Source of the DNA: an uncultured Faecalibacterium sp.
GTDB taxonomy: Bacteria; Bacillota; Clostridia; Oscillospirales; Ruminococcaceae
Assembly (NCBI GenBank): GCA_934533135.1
Contig: CAKTBG010000008.1
Location: forward strand, 1 to 64,000
Direction: 5' to 3'
Length of the DNA stretch: 64,000 nt
In this document: in pieces, positions 16,461 through 25,759 of the stretch
Position numbering within the stretch: the stretch's first letter is position 1
Layout: every line of letters begins with the position of its first letter
The notes under the pieces: generated by a model
Seen by the model: the letters and a program-made list of their open reading frames with translations, nothing else
The model's database searches: none
Told to the model about the DNA's origin: nothing
Translations under genes and position numbers: made by a program

Positions 16461-16489
16461 ATTATATCCGCTCTCTTGATTTTTGTCAA
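16461..16489 (-). promoter_or_regulatory. Perfect-consensus promoter of the antisense RNA
   Basis: On the minus strand TTGACA (16489-16484), a 17-base spacer and TATAAT (16466-16461). No ORF with a ribosome binding site follows, only the short terminated RNA. Confidence 0.85.
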
Positions 16490-16521
16490 GGGAGCGTTTT
16501 TCTTTGGCAGTCTGTGTGCGG

Positions 16522-17670
16522 TTACGCCACCACTGCACCATCGCTCAGCGCGGCGGTGACGGCATCCATGAGGGCGACCATGGTGCAGTAGTTGGCACCG
16601 TAGTTGCTGGTGTAGGACGCATAGGCGTCGATCTGCTCCTGCGTGGGGGCGATGCCGGAGGCTTCGGCCACAGCCTGATAGAGCAGAGCTTCCTTGGCGT
16701 AGCTTTCGATGCTGTCGGCCAGTGCGGACAGCATGGCGTCGGCGTTCTCATAGCCCATCAGAGACTGCACGAAGCTGTCCAGATCATAGCCGTAGTAGCT
16801 GGCCATGGTGTAGTAGTAGTTGAGGCACTGGGTCACCTGATAATCACCAATCTCCTGCGGGATGGACTTGAAGGTGGAATGGTCCATCAGGTAGTTCATC
16901 AGGGCGGTGTGCAGGTTGTCCTCGTAGAGGATCTTCTGGTAAAGGGTGCGCAGATCCTCGACGGTGTGGACGTCGTCGGTGGAGCCGTAGGTCGCATCGA
17001 CCCATGCGTCGGTCAGCTCGGGCAGGACTTCCTCGGTGATGGAGTTCAGGGTGACCGAGAACACGGCCTCCTTGTTGCTCAGGACGACGGTGTTGCCGTC
17101 GGCGTCGGTGGAGTCGCTGTAGCCTTCGGGGAAGGTCACGGTCACGTCAAAGGTCTCGCCGGGCTTGTGGCCGACGATCTGATCCTCGAACCCGTTGATG
17201 AAGGTGCCGCTGCCCAGTGTCAGGCTGTAGCCGCTGTAGGTGCCGCCGGTAAAGGCCACGCCGTCTACGGTGCCTGCGTAGTCGATGTTCACGGTGTCGC
17301 CGCTGGCGGCCGCGCGATCCACCTCCTGCGTGGTGGCGTTCTGGCTGAGGACGCTGTCGATCTGGGACTGCACCTGCTCGGCCGTCGGCTCCACATCGGC
17401 GCGGGCGATGGAGATGGATGCGTAGTCCTCGGGCAGGGTCACATAGTCCAGAGCTTTGATGCCGGACCAGTAGCCGTTTTCATCCAGACCGTCGCTGTAC
17501 GTAAAGTTCTGGTAATCGTAATCGGCGGCATTGCCGATGGAGATCAGGCGGGTGCTCTCGCTGGAAGCCGCCTGCGAAGAAGCCGCAGAATTGCCGGAGC
17601 AGCCCGCCATGGACAAAGCCAGTGCGCCGGCACAGACCACGGAGAGTGCCTTGGTGATGATACGTTTCAA
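16522..17670 (-). CDS. Trigger-factor-like peptidyl-prolyl isomerase lipoprotein
   Basis: This is a 382-residue protein if translated from the TTG at 17670, which lies 7 bases after AGGAGG; the ATG nine codons upstream overlaps that site. The lipoprotein signal ends in LSMAGC. Residues ~60-130 are an N-terminal region, and ~135-235 an FKBP-type PPIase domain (GDTVNIDYAGTVDGVAFTGG, then FINGFEDQIVGHKPGE). The remainder is a trigger-factor-C-like helical region. It lacks the ribosome-binding domain of true trigger factor, so it is probably an extracytoplasmic foldase for exported proteins. Confidence 0.85.
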   Translation of the reverse strand: MKRIITKALSVVCAGALALSMAGCSGNSAASSQAASSESTRLISIGNAADYDYQNFTYSDGLDENGYWSGIKALDYVTLPEDYASISIARADVEPTAEQVQSQIDSVLSQNATTQEVDRAAASGDTVNIDYAGTVDGVAFTGGTYSGYSLTLGSGTFINGFEDQIVGHKPGETFDVTVTFPEGYSDSTDADGNTVVLSNKEAVFSVTLNSITEEVLPELTDAWVDATYGSTDDVHTVEDLRTLYQKILYEDNLHTALMNYLMDHSTFKSIPQEIGDYQVTQCLNYYYTMASYYGYDLDSFVQSLMGYENADAMLSALADSIESYAKEALLYQAVAEASGIAPTQEQIDAYASYTSNYGANYCTMVALMDAVTAALSDGAVVA

Positions 17671-17811
17671 AAGAATACCTCCTGTTGCGGTGTGCATACA
17701 AATCGCTTCTATTATAAGGGGAAATCATGAAAAAGAAAAGTTTTTTGCAAAAATTCCACAAAACCGCGCCCTCTCTGCCGGAAAACGGTGGAAAAGGGCA
17801 GGGGGATTTGG

Positions 17812-17918
17812 TATTATAAAGTTATAGCAGTTTGCGTTTTGAATGCACAAGCAACATCCGCAAACTGCATATCGCAAATATGCCGTTTTGATCGGCACTC
17901 TTTTTGAAAATTGCGATA
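17812..17918 (+). promoter_or_regulatory. Promoter and structured leader of the malic enzyme-fumarase operon
   Basis: A -10-like TATTAT is at 17812-17817. The leader then has GCAGTTTGCG (17827-17836) paired with CGCAAACTGC (17859-17868). A second stem, TATCGCAA (17870-17877) with TTGCGATA (17911-17918), encloses TGCCG/CGGCA (17881-17897). No T-run is present, so it is not a simple terminator. It could be a cis-acting RNA or regulator binding site. Confidence 0.55.
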
Positions 17919-17948
17919 ATTCAGACGTTACGATAGGAGGATCTCTCT

Positions 17949-19121
<1,173 letters not shown>

Positions 19122-19135
19122 CGGAGGAAACGGCG

Positions 19136-19975
19136 ATGAGGACGATTCCGGCACAGGAGATCACCGATACCGTTGCACGCCTCTGCATCGAGGCCAATAC
19201 CCGCCTGCCGCAGGATGTGCAGGCCGCGCTGGACAAGGCGCGGCAGGAAGAGCCGTGGCCGCTGGCGAAGAATACCCTCGACCTGCTCTGGTCGAATCTC
19301 GCCGCCGCAAAAGAGGAAGCACTGCCCATCTGTCAGGACACCGGCATGGCCTGCGTCTTTGTGGAGCTGGGCACCGACGTCCACATCGACGGCAGCTTTG
19401 AAGCCGCCATCCACGAGGGCGTCCGGCGGGGATATACCGACGGGTACCTCCGCAAGAGCATCGTCGCCGACCCGCTCCGGCGGGGCAACACCGGCGACAA
19501 CACCCCGGCTGCCATCACGGTCCATCTGGTGGACGGCGACGGCTGCACCATCACCGTAGCCCCCAAGGGCTTTGGCAGCGAGAACATGAGCCAGATCCGG
19601 ATGCTCAAGCCCGCCGACGGCGTGGAAGGGTTCAAGCAGTTTGTGCTGGATACCGTGAAGCAGGCGGGCTCCAACCCCTGCCCGCCCATCGTGCTGGGCA
19701 TCGGTGTGGGCGGCAGCTTTGATAAAGTGGCCTGCCTCGCCAAGAAAGCCCTGCTCCGCCCGCTGGATCAGCCCAACCCCGACCCGTATTATGCCGCTCT
19801 CGAGCAGGAGCTGCTGGCCGCGGTCAACGCGCTGGGCATCGGGCCGCAGGGCTTTGGCGGCAAGACGACCTGTCTGGGTCTCGCCATCGAGCAAATGCCG
19901 ACCCATGTGGCGGGGCTGCCGGCGGCGGTCAATGTGTCCTGCCATGTCACCCGGCGGGCCTCGGCAACGCTGTAA
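19136..19975 (+). CDS. Class I fumarate hydratase, alpha subunit
   Basis: This is a 279-residue protein carrying the [4Fe-4S]-binding half of the two-subunit, oxygen-sensitive fumarase (fumarate + water to malate). The cluster Cys candidates are in PICQDTG, NPCPPIVLGIG and the HVAGLPAAVNVSCH region. It starts 14 bases after the malic enzyme stop and is followed 13 bases later by the beta subunit. An L(+)-tartrate dehydratase alpha subunit is the main alternative in this family; the malic enzyme neighbour favours fumarase. Confidence 0.92.
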   Translation: MRTIPAQEITDTVARLCIEANTRLPQDVQAALDKARQEEPWPLAKNTLDLLWSNLAAAKEEALPICQDTGMACVFVELGTDVHIDGSFEAAIHEGVRRGYTDGYLRKSIVADPLRRGNTGDNTPAAITVHLVDGDGCTITVAPKGFGSENMSQIRMLKPADGVEGFKQFVLDTVKQAGSNPCPPIVLGIGVGGSFDKVACLAKKALLRPLDQPNPDPYYAALEQELLAAVNALGIGPQGFGGKTTCLGLAIEQMPTHVAGLPAAVNVSCHVTRRASATL

Positions 19976-19988
19976 GGAGGGATGCACG

Positions 19989-20546
19989 ATGGAATATCAT
20001 CTGACGACGCCCTGCACGGCGGAGGACTTGGCTCCGCTGAAAGCAGGCGATACGGTGCTGCTGTCCGGCGTGGTCTACACGGCGCGGGATCAGGCGCACA
20101 AACGAATGCTGGAAGCCCTTGACAAGGGCGAGCCGCTGCCCTTCGACCTGACCGGCAGCGCGATCTATTACGTCGGCCCCACACCGGAGCGTCCGGGCGA
20201 GGTGATCGGATCGGCCGGCCCCACCACCAGCGGCCGGATGGATGCCATGAGCCCCCGGCTGCTGGATCTTGGCAACAAGATCATGATCGGCAAGGGCAAG
20301 CGGAGCGAAGCAGTCAAAGCTGCGGTCGTTCGCAACGGGGCGGTCTATCTGGCGGCTCTGGGCGGAGCCGGTGCGCTGATGGCGCAGAGCGTGCAGACGC
20401 TGGAGGTGATCGCGTGGCCCGACCTCGGGTGCGAGGCGGTCCGCCGCCTGACCGTGAAGAATATGCCGCTGACGGTCATCCTCGACGCCCACGGCGGCGA
20501 CCTGTATCTCTCCGGGCCGCAGGCATACTTGGACGCAGCAAAGTAA
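19989..20546 (+). CDS. Class I fumarate hydratase, beta subunit
   Basis: This is a 185-residue protein homologous to the C-terminal domain of class I fumarase. The start at 19989 has GGAGG upstream; a longer overlapping frame reads into the alpha gene. GPTPERPGEVIGSAGPTTSGRMD is the family's substrate-binding signature, and GKGKRSEAV follows. It acts with the alpha subunit and is the last gene of the malic enzyme operon. No convincing terminator is visible before the next promoter. Confidence 0.92.
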   Translation: MEYHLTTPCTAEDLAPLKAGDTVLLSGVVYTARDQAHKRMLEALDKGEPLPFDLTGSAIYYVGPTPERPGEVIGSAGPTTSGRMDAMSPRLLDLGNKIMIGKGKRSEAVKAAVVRNGAVYLAALGGAGALMAQSVQTLEVIAWPDLGCEAVRRLTVKNMPLTVILDAHGGDLYLSGPQAYLDAAK

Positions 20547-20700
20547 CAAATTTCCGGGTCACGATTTGGTTTGAATAGACAAACTTTCTGTGAAACCTTG
20601 CATCCCCCGGCGAAATGTGATATCCTATAACTTACGAACCAGCCGGTTTTGCGCTGGGCGAAAAATCCCTTGTGGGAACAAGGCAGGAGGCCACCAAACC

Positions 20701-21090
20701 ATGCAGATCCACCAGTCCGCGGAAGATTATCTCGAAACGATCCTCATGCTGACCCAGCGTATGGGCAAAGTGCGTTCCATTGATGTGGTGAACGAGCTGG
20801 GCTATACCAAGGCAAGCGTCAGCATCGCCATGAAAAAACTGCGGGAAAACGGCTATATCGCGGTGGACGGCGAAGGCAACCTGACCCTGCTGGAGCCGGG
20901 CCGCGAGATCGCAGAGCGCATTTACAGCCGCCACCGCCTGCTGACGCACTTTTTTGTGCAGCTGGGCGTGGACGAGGATGTTGCCGCCGAGGACGCCTGC
21001 AAAGCTGAGCATATCCTCAGCGAGCAGACCTTGGAGAAGATCCGGGAGTATGCGCTGCTCCATGACGCTGAGGGAAGCAATCTGAATTGA
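20701..21090 (+). CDS. DtxR/MntR-family metal-dependent repressor
   Basis: This is a 129-residue protein with a winged HTH (residues ~5-62) and a helical dimerisation/metal domain. Candidate ligands are D9, E12, H78, C100, E103 and H104. Asp at position 9 follows the manganese-sensing MntR pattern, while Cys at 100 follows the iron-sensing DtxR pattern. There is no SH3-like third domain. The ATG at 20701 follows GCAGGAGG; a TTGCAT-N17-TATCCT promoter is visible near 20600. The target genes are not in the window. Confidence 0.9.
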   Translation: MQIHQSAEDYLETILMLTQRMGKVRSIDVVNELGYTKASVSIAMKKLRENGYIAVDGEGNLTLLEPGREIAERIYSRHRLLTHFFVQLGVDEDVAAEDACKAEHILSEQTLEKIREYALLHDAEGSNLN

Positions 21091-21099
21091 CCGCAAACA

Positions 21100-21137
21100 A
21101 AAATCCCCTTCCGGAAGAGCCGGAGGGGGATTTTTTC
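21100..21137 (+). terminator. Terminator of the DtxR-type gene
   Basis: AAATCCCCTTCCGG pairs with CCGGAGGGGGATT, followed by six T. It may also serve the convergent mazF transcript. Confidence 0.9.
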
Positions 21138-21159
21138 GTGGCCGTGCGGCCGTGCGTGC

Positions 21160-21510
21160 TCAGTACGAATCCAGCCCGAGGCTGACGTCCAACGCCTGAT
21201 TGACCCGTTTCTGATCCTCGGGGGTGATCTGGCCGGCCCGCTCCCGCAGGCGGTGTTTGTCCAGCGTGCGGATCTGCTCCAGCAGCACAACGCTGTCCTT
21301 GGCAAGGCCAGTGTCTGCCGCACGGATGTTGATGTGGGTGGGCAGACGCGCTTTGTCCAGCCGGGATGTAATGGCTGCGGCAATGACCGTTGGGCTGTGG
21401 CGGTTGCCGATCTCGTTCTGCACGATGAGAACAGGGCGGATGCCGCCCTGCTCGGAGCCGACCACGGGCGACAGGTCGGCGTAGAAAACTTCTCCTCTGT
21501 GTACCTCCAT
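21160..21510 (-). CDS. MazF/PemK-type endoribonuclease, no partner antitoxin
   Basis: This is a 116-residue protein matching the EndoA/NdoA type. GEVFYADLSPVVGSEQGGIRPVLIVQN is the fold signature with the catalytic Arg, and VIAAAITSRLDKARLPTHI follows. Members cut mRNA at short motifs. In Bacillus the antitoxin gene precedes it, but the 144 bases upstream contain no ORF of antitoxin size and the next gene is acpS. A solitary or distantly encoded antitoxin is implied. Confidence 0.92.
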   Translation of the reverse strand: MEVHRGEVFYADLSPVVGSEQGGIRPVLIVQNEIGNRHSPTVIAAAITSRLDKARLPTHINIRAADTGLAKDSVVLLEQIRTLDKHRLRERAGQITPEDQKRVNQALDVSLGLDSY

Positions 21511-21654
21511 GGAATCTCCCTCCCTGATATCGGAATATCGGAGGCGGCATCCGCTATGTGGTGCATCCGGTGCGGCCTCGTGCTCTTAGTATGAGCCGAT
21601 CTGCCGCGCGGTATGCAGGCTGCGGGTCTATTCCATTCTATGCGGGAGGAAGGC

Positions 21655-22074
21655 TCAGTTTTCCGTCTGTTCGAGGGTGCAGAACGCAAGTGCCATGCCG
21701 CATTCGTGGCTCAGGGAGAGCCGTGCCGTGAGCCGGTGACGGGCGACCCACGCGGCTGTCCGACCCGAGAAACGGTATTCCGGTGCGCCGGAGGGCAGGC
21801 GGACCGCTTCGATCTCGCAGAGGGAGAACGGCCCGGAAAGCCCCGTTCCGGCCGCTTTCAGAAAAGCTTCCTTTGCCGCGAAATCGGCCGCAGCGCGAGC
21901 GGCGATCCGCGTGCCGGCCCGCCCTTCCGGAAAGGCGAAATCCTCCGCCAGACCAAGGGTCTCCCGCTCTGCCGGGCCGAACACCCGCCGGGCAAAGGTG
22001 GCTCCGTGCCCTCCGGAAAGGCTTTTTTCCATCCGCGGGATGGCGCACAGGTCGCAGCCGATGCCAAACAGCAT
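21655..22074 (-). CDS. acpS: Holo-[acyl-carrier-protein] synthase
   Basis: This is a 139-residue protein that transfers 4'-phosphopantetheine from CoA to acyl carrier protein. The Mg-binding Asp is in GIGCDLCAI and the catalytic Glu region is FAAKEAFLKAAGTG, as in AcpS. It is slightly longer than the usual ~120 residues owing to an insert after FAFPEG. It lies upstream of mazF in the same direction, echoing the acpS-alr-endoAI-endoA order of Bacillus with the middle genes absent. Confidence 0.92.
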   Translation of the reverse strand: MLFGIGCDLCAIPRMEKSLSGGHGATFARRVFGPAERETLGLAEDFAFPEGRAGTRIAARAAADFAAKEAFLKAAGTGLSGPFSLCEIEAVRLPSGAPEYRFSGRTAAWVARHRLTARLSLSHECGMALAFCTLEQTEN

Positions 22075-22156
22075 AAAATGCTCCTTTCTCTTTCGATAGA
22101 TTGCACGATTTTATTCGGAAATTTTGTGGAAGATGCGCAAAATGGGCTGGGTTGTC

Positions 22157-22185
22157 TTGAAGTTTTGCCCCATTTCGTGTACAAT
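22157..22185 (+). promoter_or_regulatory. Promoter of ireB
   Basis: TTGAAG at 22157-22162, a 17-base spacer and TACAAT at 22180-22185. Confidence 0.7.
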
Positions 22186-22216
22186 AAAACAGAATTCAAC
22201 GAAGGGGGTGTATAAC

Positions 22217-22462
22217 GTGGGTGATTCTACCGCTATTTTTTCCATCCATGATAAAAAGGACTACGAGATCCACGAGATCGTACAACAGGTGTATGACGCC
22301 TTGAAGGAAAAAGGCTATAACCCGATCAACCAGCTGGTGGGTTATATCCTCTCCGAAGACCCCACCTACATTACGACCCACAATGGGGCACGTTCCCTGA
22401 TCCGCAAGGTAGACCGCGACGATCTGCTGCAGGCCATGCTGCGGGATTATCTGAACGTCTGA
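22217..22462 (+). CDS. IreB-family regulatory phosphoprotein
   Basis: This is an 81-residue protein starting at a GTG 8 bases after GAAGGGGG; the ATG far upstream lies in the promoter. It is a small helical protein of the UPF0297/IreB family ([39 protein letters not shown]). In enterococci IreB is a substrate of the PASTA Ser/Thr kinase IreK and modulates envelope stress tolerance. The usual downstream ruvX/yrrK gene is absent; a terminator follows directly. Confidence 0.92.
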   Translation: MGDSTAIFSIHDKKDYEIHEIVQQVYDALKEKGYNPINQLVGYILSEDPTYITTHNGARSLIRKVDRDDLLQAMLRDYLNV

Positions 22463-22472
22463 CAGAGTCTTG

Positions 22473-22502
22473 AAAAGACCCGCCGGTTGGCGGGTCTTTT
22501 TT
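22473..22502. terminator. Bidirectional terminator between ireB and dus
   Basis: AAAAGACCCGCC-ggtt-GGCGGGTCTTTT, with T-runs on both strands. It abuts the stop codon of the convergent dus gene. Confidence 0.93.
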
Positions 22503-23445
22503 ATTTCATCTCCAGCGTAAAGATCTGATTCACCGTGACCTCATATTCCCACGGCTCCCGCAGTTTTTTGAGCTGTTTTTCCAGTTTGTCCGCACCCTCG
22601 AATGCGTGGATGAGGTAGAACCAGTGGCCTTTCATTCGGCTGATGGCGCAGCCTGCGCTGCCAAACAGCGCGGTATAGCCGTGATAGAGATCGTCGAGGT
22701 AGCCGCGCAGCTCTTCCTTGGAGGCCGGTGCGCCGCCCATGGCCTGCCGGAACAGGGCGGGGTCGGCGATGATGCCGCGCCCCACCATGATGCCCGACAG
22801 AGCCGGGAATGCGGCTTCCAGTGCGCGGAGCTGCTCTGGGGTGGTGATGTCGCCGTTGTAGCAGACCGGCATCTTGCAGTGGGGCAGGGCTTGGGCAAAG
22901 GCCTCCCGATCCGCCTGTCCGCGGTAGAGCTGCCGCATCACCCGGGGGTGGATGGTCAGCTCTGCGATGGGATACCGGTTGTAGATCGGGAGGATGGCGT
23001 CAAACTCTTCGGGCTTTTCCACGCCCAGCCGGGTCTTGACCGAGATGGGGCCTTCTGCCTGCGAGAACACCCCGTCCAGAAAGGCATCCAGCCGGTCGGG
23101 ATCCCGGAGCATCCCGGAACCTTTGCCCTTGGCGGTGACGGTACCGGCCGGGCAGCCAAGGTTCAGGTTGACCTCGGTGTAGCCCAGCTGCCGCAGCTCG
23201 CCGATCATCCATGCGGCCAGCGCGCCGTCCTTGGCGAGAAGCTGGGGGATGACCGGTGCGCCGGGGTTGGCCTCCGGAGCCAGCTCTGCCATTTTCTTTC
23301 GGATGAGCACCCGGTTTTCCGGCGGGGAGAGAAAGGGCGCGTAATACCGGGCGGGGGCGTTGGCGGTGCCGCCGAACCATTTCTGGTGTGCCTGCCGCCA
23401 GACCCGGTCGGTCAGCCCCTCCATGGGGGCAACGTAATACTGCAT
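22501..23445 (-). CDS. tRNA-dihydrouridine synthase
   Basis: This is a 314-residue flavoenzyme that reduces uridines in the tRNA D-loop. The N-terminal MQYYVAPMEGLTDRVWR is the Dus start motif. NLNLGCPAGTVTAKGKGSGML carries the catalytic Cys, ITIHPR-like ELTIHPRVMRQLYRG follows, and the FMN phosphate site is near GIMVGRG. The subfamily (DusB/C-like) is uncertain. It is followed upstream, 6 bases away, by the ridA-type gene, so they may be co-transcribed. Confidence 0.93.
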   Translation of the reverse strand: MQYYVAPMEGLTDRVWRQAHQKWFGGTANAPARYYAPFLSPPENRVLIRKKMAELAPEANPGAPVIPQLLAKDGALAAWMIGELRQLGYTEVNLNLGCPAGTVTAKGKGSGMLRDPDRLDAFLDGVFSQAEGPISVKTRLGVEKPEEFDAILPIYNRYPIAELTIHPRVMRQLYRGQADREAFAQALPHCKMPVCYNGDITTPEQLRALEAAFPALSGIMVGRGIIADPALFRQAMGGAPASKEELRGYLDDLYHGYTALFGSAGCAISRMKGHWFYLIHAFEGADKLEKQLKKLREPWEYEVTVNQIFTLEMK

Positions 23446-23451
23446 CCGGGG

Positions 23452-23826
23452 TTACGCCTCAGCAATGGCTTCGATCTCGCAAAGCACGTTCTTGGGCAGG
23501 CTCTTGACGGCCACGCAGCTGCGTGCGGGCTTGGAGGTAAAGTACTTGGCGTACTCCTCGTTGAAGGCGGCAAAGTCCTCCATGTTGGCGAGGAAGCAGG
23601 TGGTCTTGACGACCTTTTCGGCACCGCTGCCGGCGGCCTCGAGGATGGCAAGGACGTTCTTGCAGCTCTGGGCGGCCTGTGCTGCGATGCCTTCGGGGAT
23701 GCTGCCGTCGGCGGGGTTCACCGGGATCTGGCCGGAGGTGTAGACCAGATCTCCGACGATGAATCCCTGCGAGTAGGGGCCGATGGCACCGGGAGCGTTG
23801 TCTGTATGGATCATTTTCATCATCAA
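23452..23826 (-). CDS. RidA-family enamine/imine deaminase
   Basis: This is a 124-residue protein that hydrolyses reactive 2-aminoacrylate and related imines from PLP enzymes. GAIGPYSQGFIVGDLVYTSGQIP is the family N-terminus. The substrate-binding Arg is in PARSCVAV and the C-terminal ...NVLCEIEAIAEA is typical. It likely acts as a trimer. It is 6 bases from the dus gene. Confidence 0.94.
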   Translation of the reverse strand: MMMKMIHTDNAPGAIGPYSQGFIVGDLVYTSGQIPVNPADGSIPEGIAAQAAQSCKNVLAILEAAGSGAEKVVKTTCFLANMEDFAAFNEEYAKYFTSKPARSCVAVKSLPKNVLCEIEAIAEA

Positions 23827-23922
23827 ATACCTCGTTTTTTGGATTTGCGGCCGTGGTGCAGCCGGGATCTTTTGGGATGCCTTCAGTTTAACACCGGCAG
23901 ACAGTGGATGTCAACCAAAACA

Positions 23923-23976
23923 AAAAACCTCCCATCCTGTGCCCGGAAAACGGGTGCGCAGGATGGGAGGCTTTTC
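23923..23976 (-). terminator. Terminator of the kdu/kdg operon
   Basis: The long stem CCTCCCATCCTG.../...CAGGATGGGAGG is followed leftward by TTTTTTGTTTT. Confidence 0.9.
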
Positions 23977-24003
23977 ACTTGCAGAGAAAAGACGGTGGAA
24001 AAC

Positions 24004-24804
24004 TTACTTGGGCTGACGGCCAATGTAAGCGAGGATGCCGCCGTCGGCGTAGAGGATCTGGCCGTTCACGAAGTCGGAAGCGTGGGAGGCGAGGAAGACG
24101 CAGGGGCCGACCATGTCTTCCGGATCACCCCAGCGGCCTGCGGGGGTCTTGGCACAGATGAAGGTGTCGAAGGGGTGGCGGCTGCCGTCGGGCTGGATCT
24201 CGCGCAGGGGAGCGGTCTGGGCGGTGGCGATGTAGCCCGGGCCCATGCCGTTGCACTGGATGTTGTACTCGCCGTACTCGGAAGCGATGTTCTTGGTCAG
24301 CATCTTCAGGGCACCCTTGGCGGCTGCGTAGGCGGAGACCGTCTCGCGGCCCAGCTCGCTCATCATGGAGCAGATGTTGATGATCTTGCCCTCGCGCTTG
24401 GCGATCATGTCGGGCAGAACGGCCTTGGAGCAGTTGAAAGCACCGCCAACGTGGACGTCGATGACCCGCAGGAAATCGGTGTGGCTCATCTCGATCATGG
24501 GAACGCGCTTCATCAGACCGGCATTGTTGACCAGAATGTCCACGGGACCGACATCGGCCTTGATCTTTGCGACCATGGCGTTGACAGCGGCTTCATCGGT
24601 GACGTCGGCCACATAGCCGTGCGCCTCGACGCCGGCCTCTTTGTAGGCGGCAATGCCCTTTTCAAGGCTGCCCTCGTTGGAGCAGTTGAAGCAGACGGTA
24701 GCACCGCACTGAGCCATGCCGACCGCAATGGAGAAGCCGATGCCGTGGGCACCGCCGGTGACAAGGGCGACCTTGCCCTTCAGATCAAATGCAGAAAGAT
24801 CCAT
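24004..24804 (-). CDS. kduD: 2-dehydro-3-deoxy-D-gluconate 5-dehydrogenase (SDR)
   Basis: This is a 266-residue protein from the ATG at 24804 (AAGGAG 6 bases upstream; the TTG 18 bases earlier is less likely). It is a classical SDR with TGGAHGIG for NAD, NNAG, catalytic Ser near ICSMMSE and YxxxK as SAYAAAKGAL. It reduces 2,5-diketo-3-deoxygluconate to KDG. The family alone is broad; the kduI neighbour gives the specificity. A hairpin with a T-run between kduI and kduD could lower its expression. Confidence 0.88.
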   Translation of the reverse strand: MDLSAFDLKGKVALVTGGAHGIGFSIAVGMAQCGATVCFNCSNEGSLEKGIAAYKEAGVEAHGYVADVTDEAAVNAMVAKIKADVGPVDILVNNAGLMKRVPMIEMSHTDFLRVIDVHVGGAFNCSKAVLPDMIAKREGKIINICSMMSELGRETVSAYAAAKGALKMLTKNIASEYGEYNIQCNGMGPGYIATAQTAPLREIQPDGSRHPFDTFICAKTPAGRWGDPEDMVGPCVFLASHASDFVNGQILYADGGILAYIGRQPK

Positions 24805-24847
24805 GTTCGTAATCTCCTTCAATCATAATGGTGCAAACAGAGTTTCA

Positions 24848-24884
24848 AAAAACCCCATACCAGAGCTGCCCGGTATGGGGTTTG
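24848..24884 (-). terminator. Intra-operon terminator between kduI and kduD
   Basis: AACCCCATACC pairs with GGTATGGGGTT, followed leftward by six T. It sits inside an otherwise continuous operon, so partial read-through is expected. Confidence 0.8.
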
Positions 24885-24892
24885 AGGTGCGT

Positions 24893-25741
24893 TTAGCGCA
24901 GATCGGTGGTAGCGATGTTGTCCATGTCGTCAAACTCCATGTTCTCGCCGCCCATTGCCCAAATAAAGGTGTAATTTGAGGTGCCGACGCCGCTGTGGAT
25001 GCTCCAGGAAGGGCTGATGACCGCATCCTCGTTGTGCATCACGATGTGGCGGGTCTGTGTGGGCTCACCGCACATGTGGAACACCACCTGTCCCTCGGGC
25101 AGTTCAAAGTAGGTGTAGATCTCCATCCGCCGCTCGTGGGTGTGGCTGGGCATCGTGTTCCAGTTGGAACCCGGCTCCAGTGCCGTCATACCCATGCTCA
25201 GCTGGCAGGTCTTGAGGACATCCGGGTGAATGAACTGGTTGATGGTGCGCTTGTTGCAGGTCTCGACGCTGCCCAGAGGACGATGGTTTGCATCGGCCAT
25301 CTTGATCAGACGGGTCTCGTAAGAGCAGTGTGCCGGGGCGGAGACCATGTAGAACTTGGCGGGATGCGCCGGATCAGCGGAAGCAAAGGTGACTTCCTTG
25401 GTGCCCTTGGTGATGTACAGGCAGTCCTTATAGCCCAGCTTGTACTCCACACCGTCGGCCACCACGATGCCGGTGGAATCCTTGCCGATGTTGAACATTC
25501 CGATCTCGCGGCGTTCGAGGAAGTAGTGGGTGCCGAAGTTGGCCCACACGTCGATGCCCTTGTCGATCGAGACCGTCTCATGCACAGGCATACAGCCCAG
25601 AGTCACCATGCGGTCCACATGGCTGTAGACCGCCACGACCTCATCGGCCTTGTACAGGCCGGTGATCAGCATTTCATCCCGCATTTCCTCGGTGGTGTAA
25701 CGCTTGAAGTCTTTCTGGTTGCAGGAATAACGGATATCCAT
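24893..25741 (-). CDS. kduI: 5-dehydro-4-deoxy-D-glucuronate isomerase
   Basis: This is a 282-residue cupin-fold protein that isomerises 4-deoxy-5-ketouronate, derived from unsaturated uronates of pectin or glycosaminoglycan lyase digestion, to 2,5-diketo-3-deoxygluconate. The zinc site is visible as PSHTHERRMEIYTYFE, with a further His in the SWSIHSGVGTSNYTFIWAMGGEN end. GGGAGGA precedes the ATG. It lies 18 bases from the upstream kinase gene. Confidence 0.96.
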   Translation of the reverse strand: MDIRYSCNQKDFKRYTTEEMRDEMLITGLYKADEVVAVYSHVDRMVTLGCMPVHETVSIDKGIDVWANFGTHYFLERREIGMFNIGKDSTGIVVADGVEYKLGYKDCLYITKGTKEVTFASADPAHPAKFYMVSAPAHCSYETRLIKMADANHRPLGSVETCNKRTINQFIHPDVLKTCQLSMGMTALEPGSNWNTMPSHTHERRMEIYTYFELPEGQVVFHMCGEPTQTRHIVMHNEDAVISPSWSIHSGVGTSNYTFIWAMGGENMEFDDMDNIATTDLR

Positions 25742-25759
25742 TTCGGAATCCTCCCGCGA

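Noticed and set aside
16483..17730. 415-codon plus-strand frame
   Set aside because: Shadow of the FKBP lipoprotein gene on the other strand; Gly/Val/His-rich translation typical of antisense reading.
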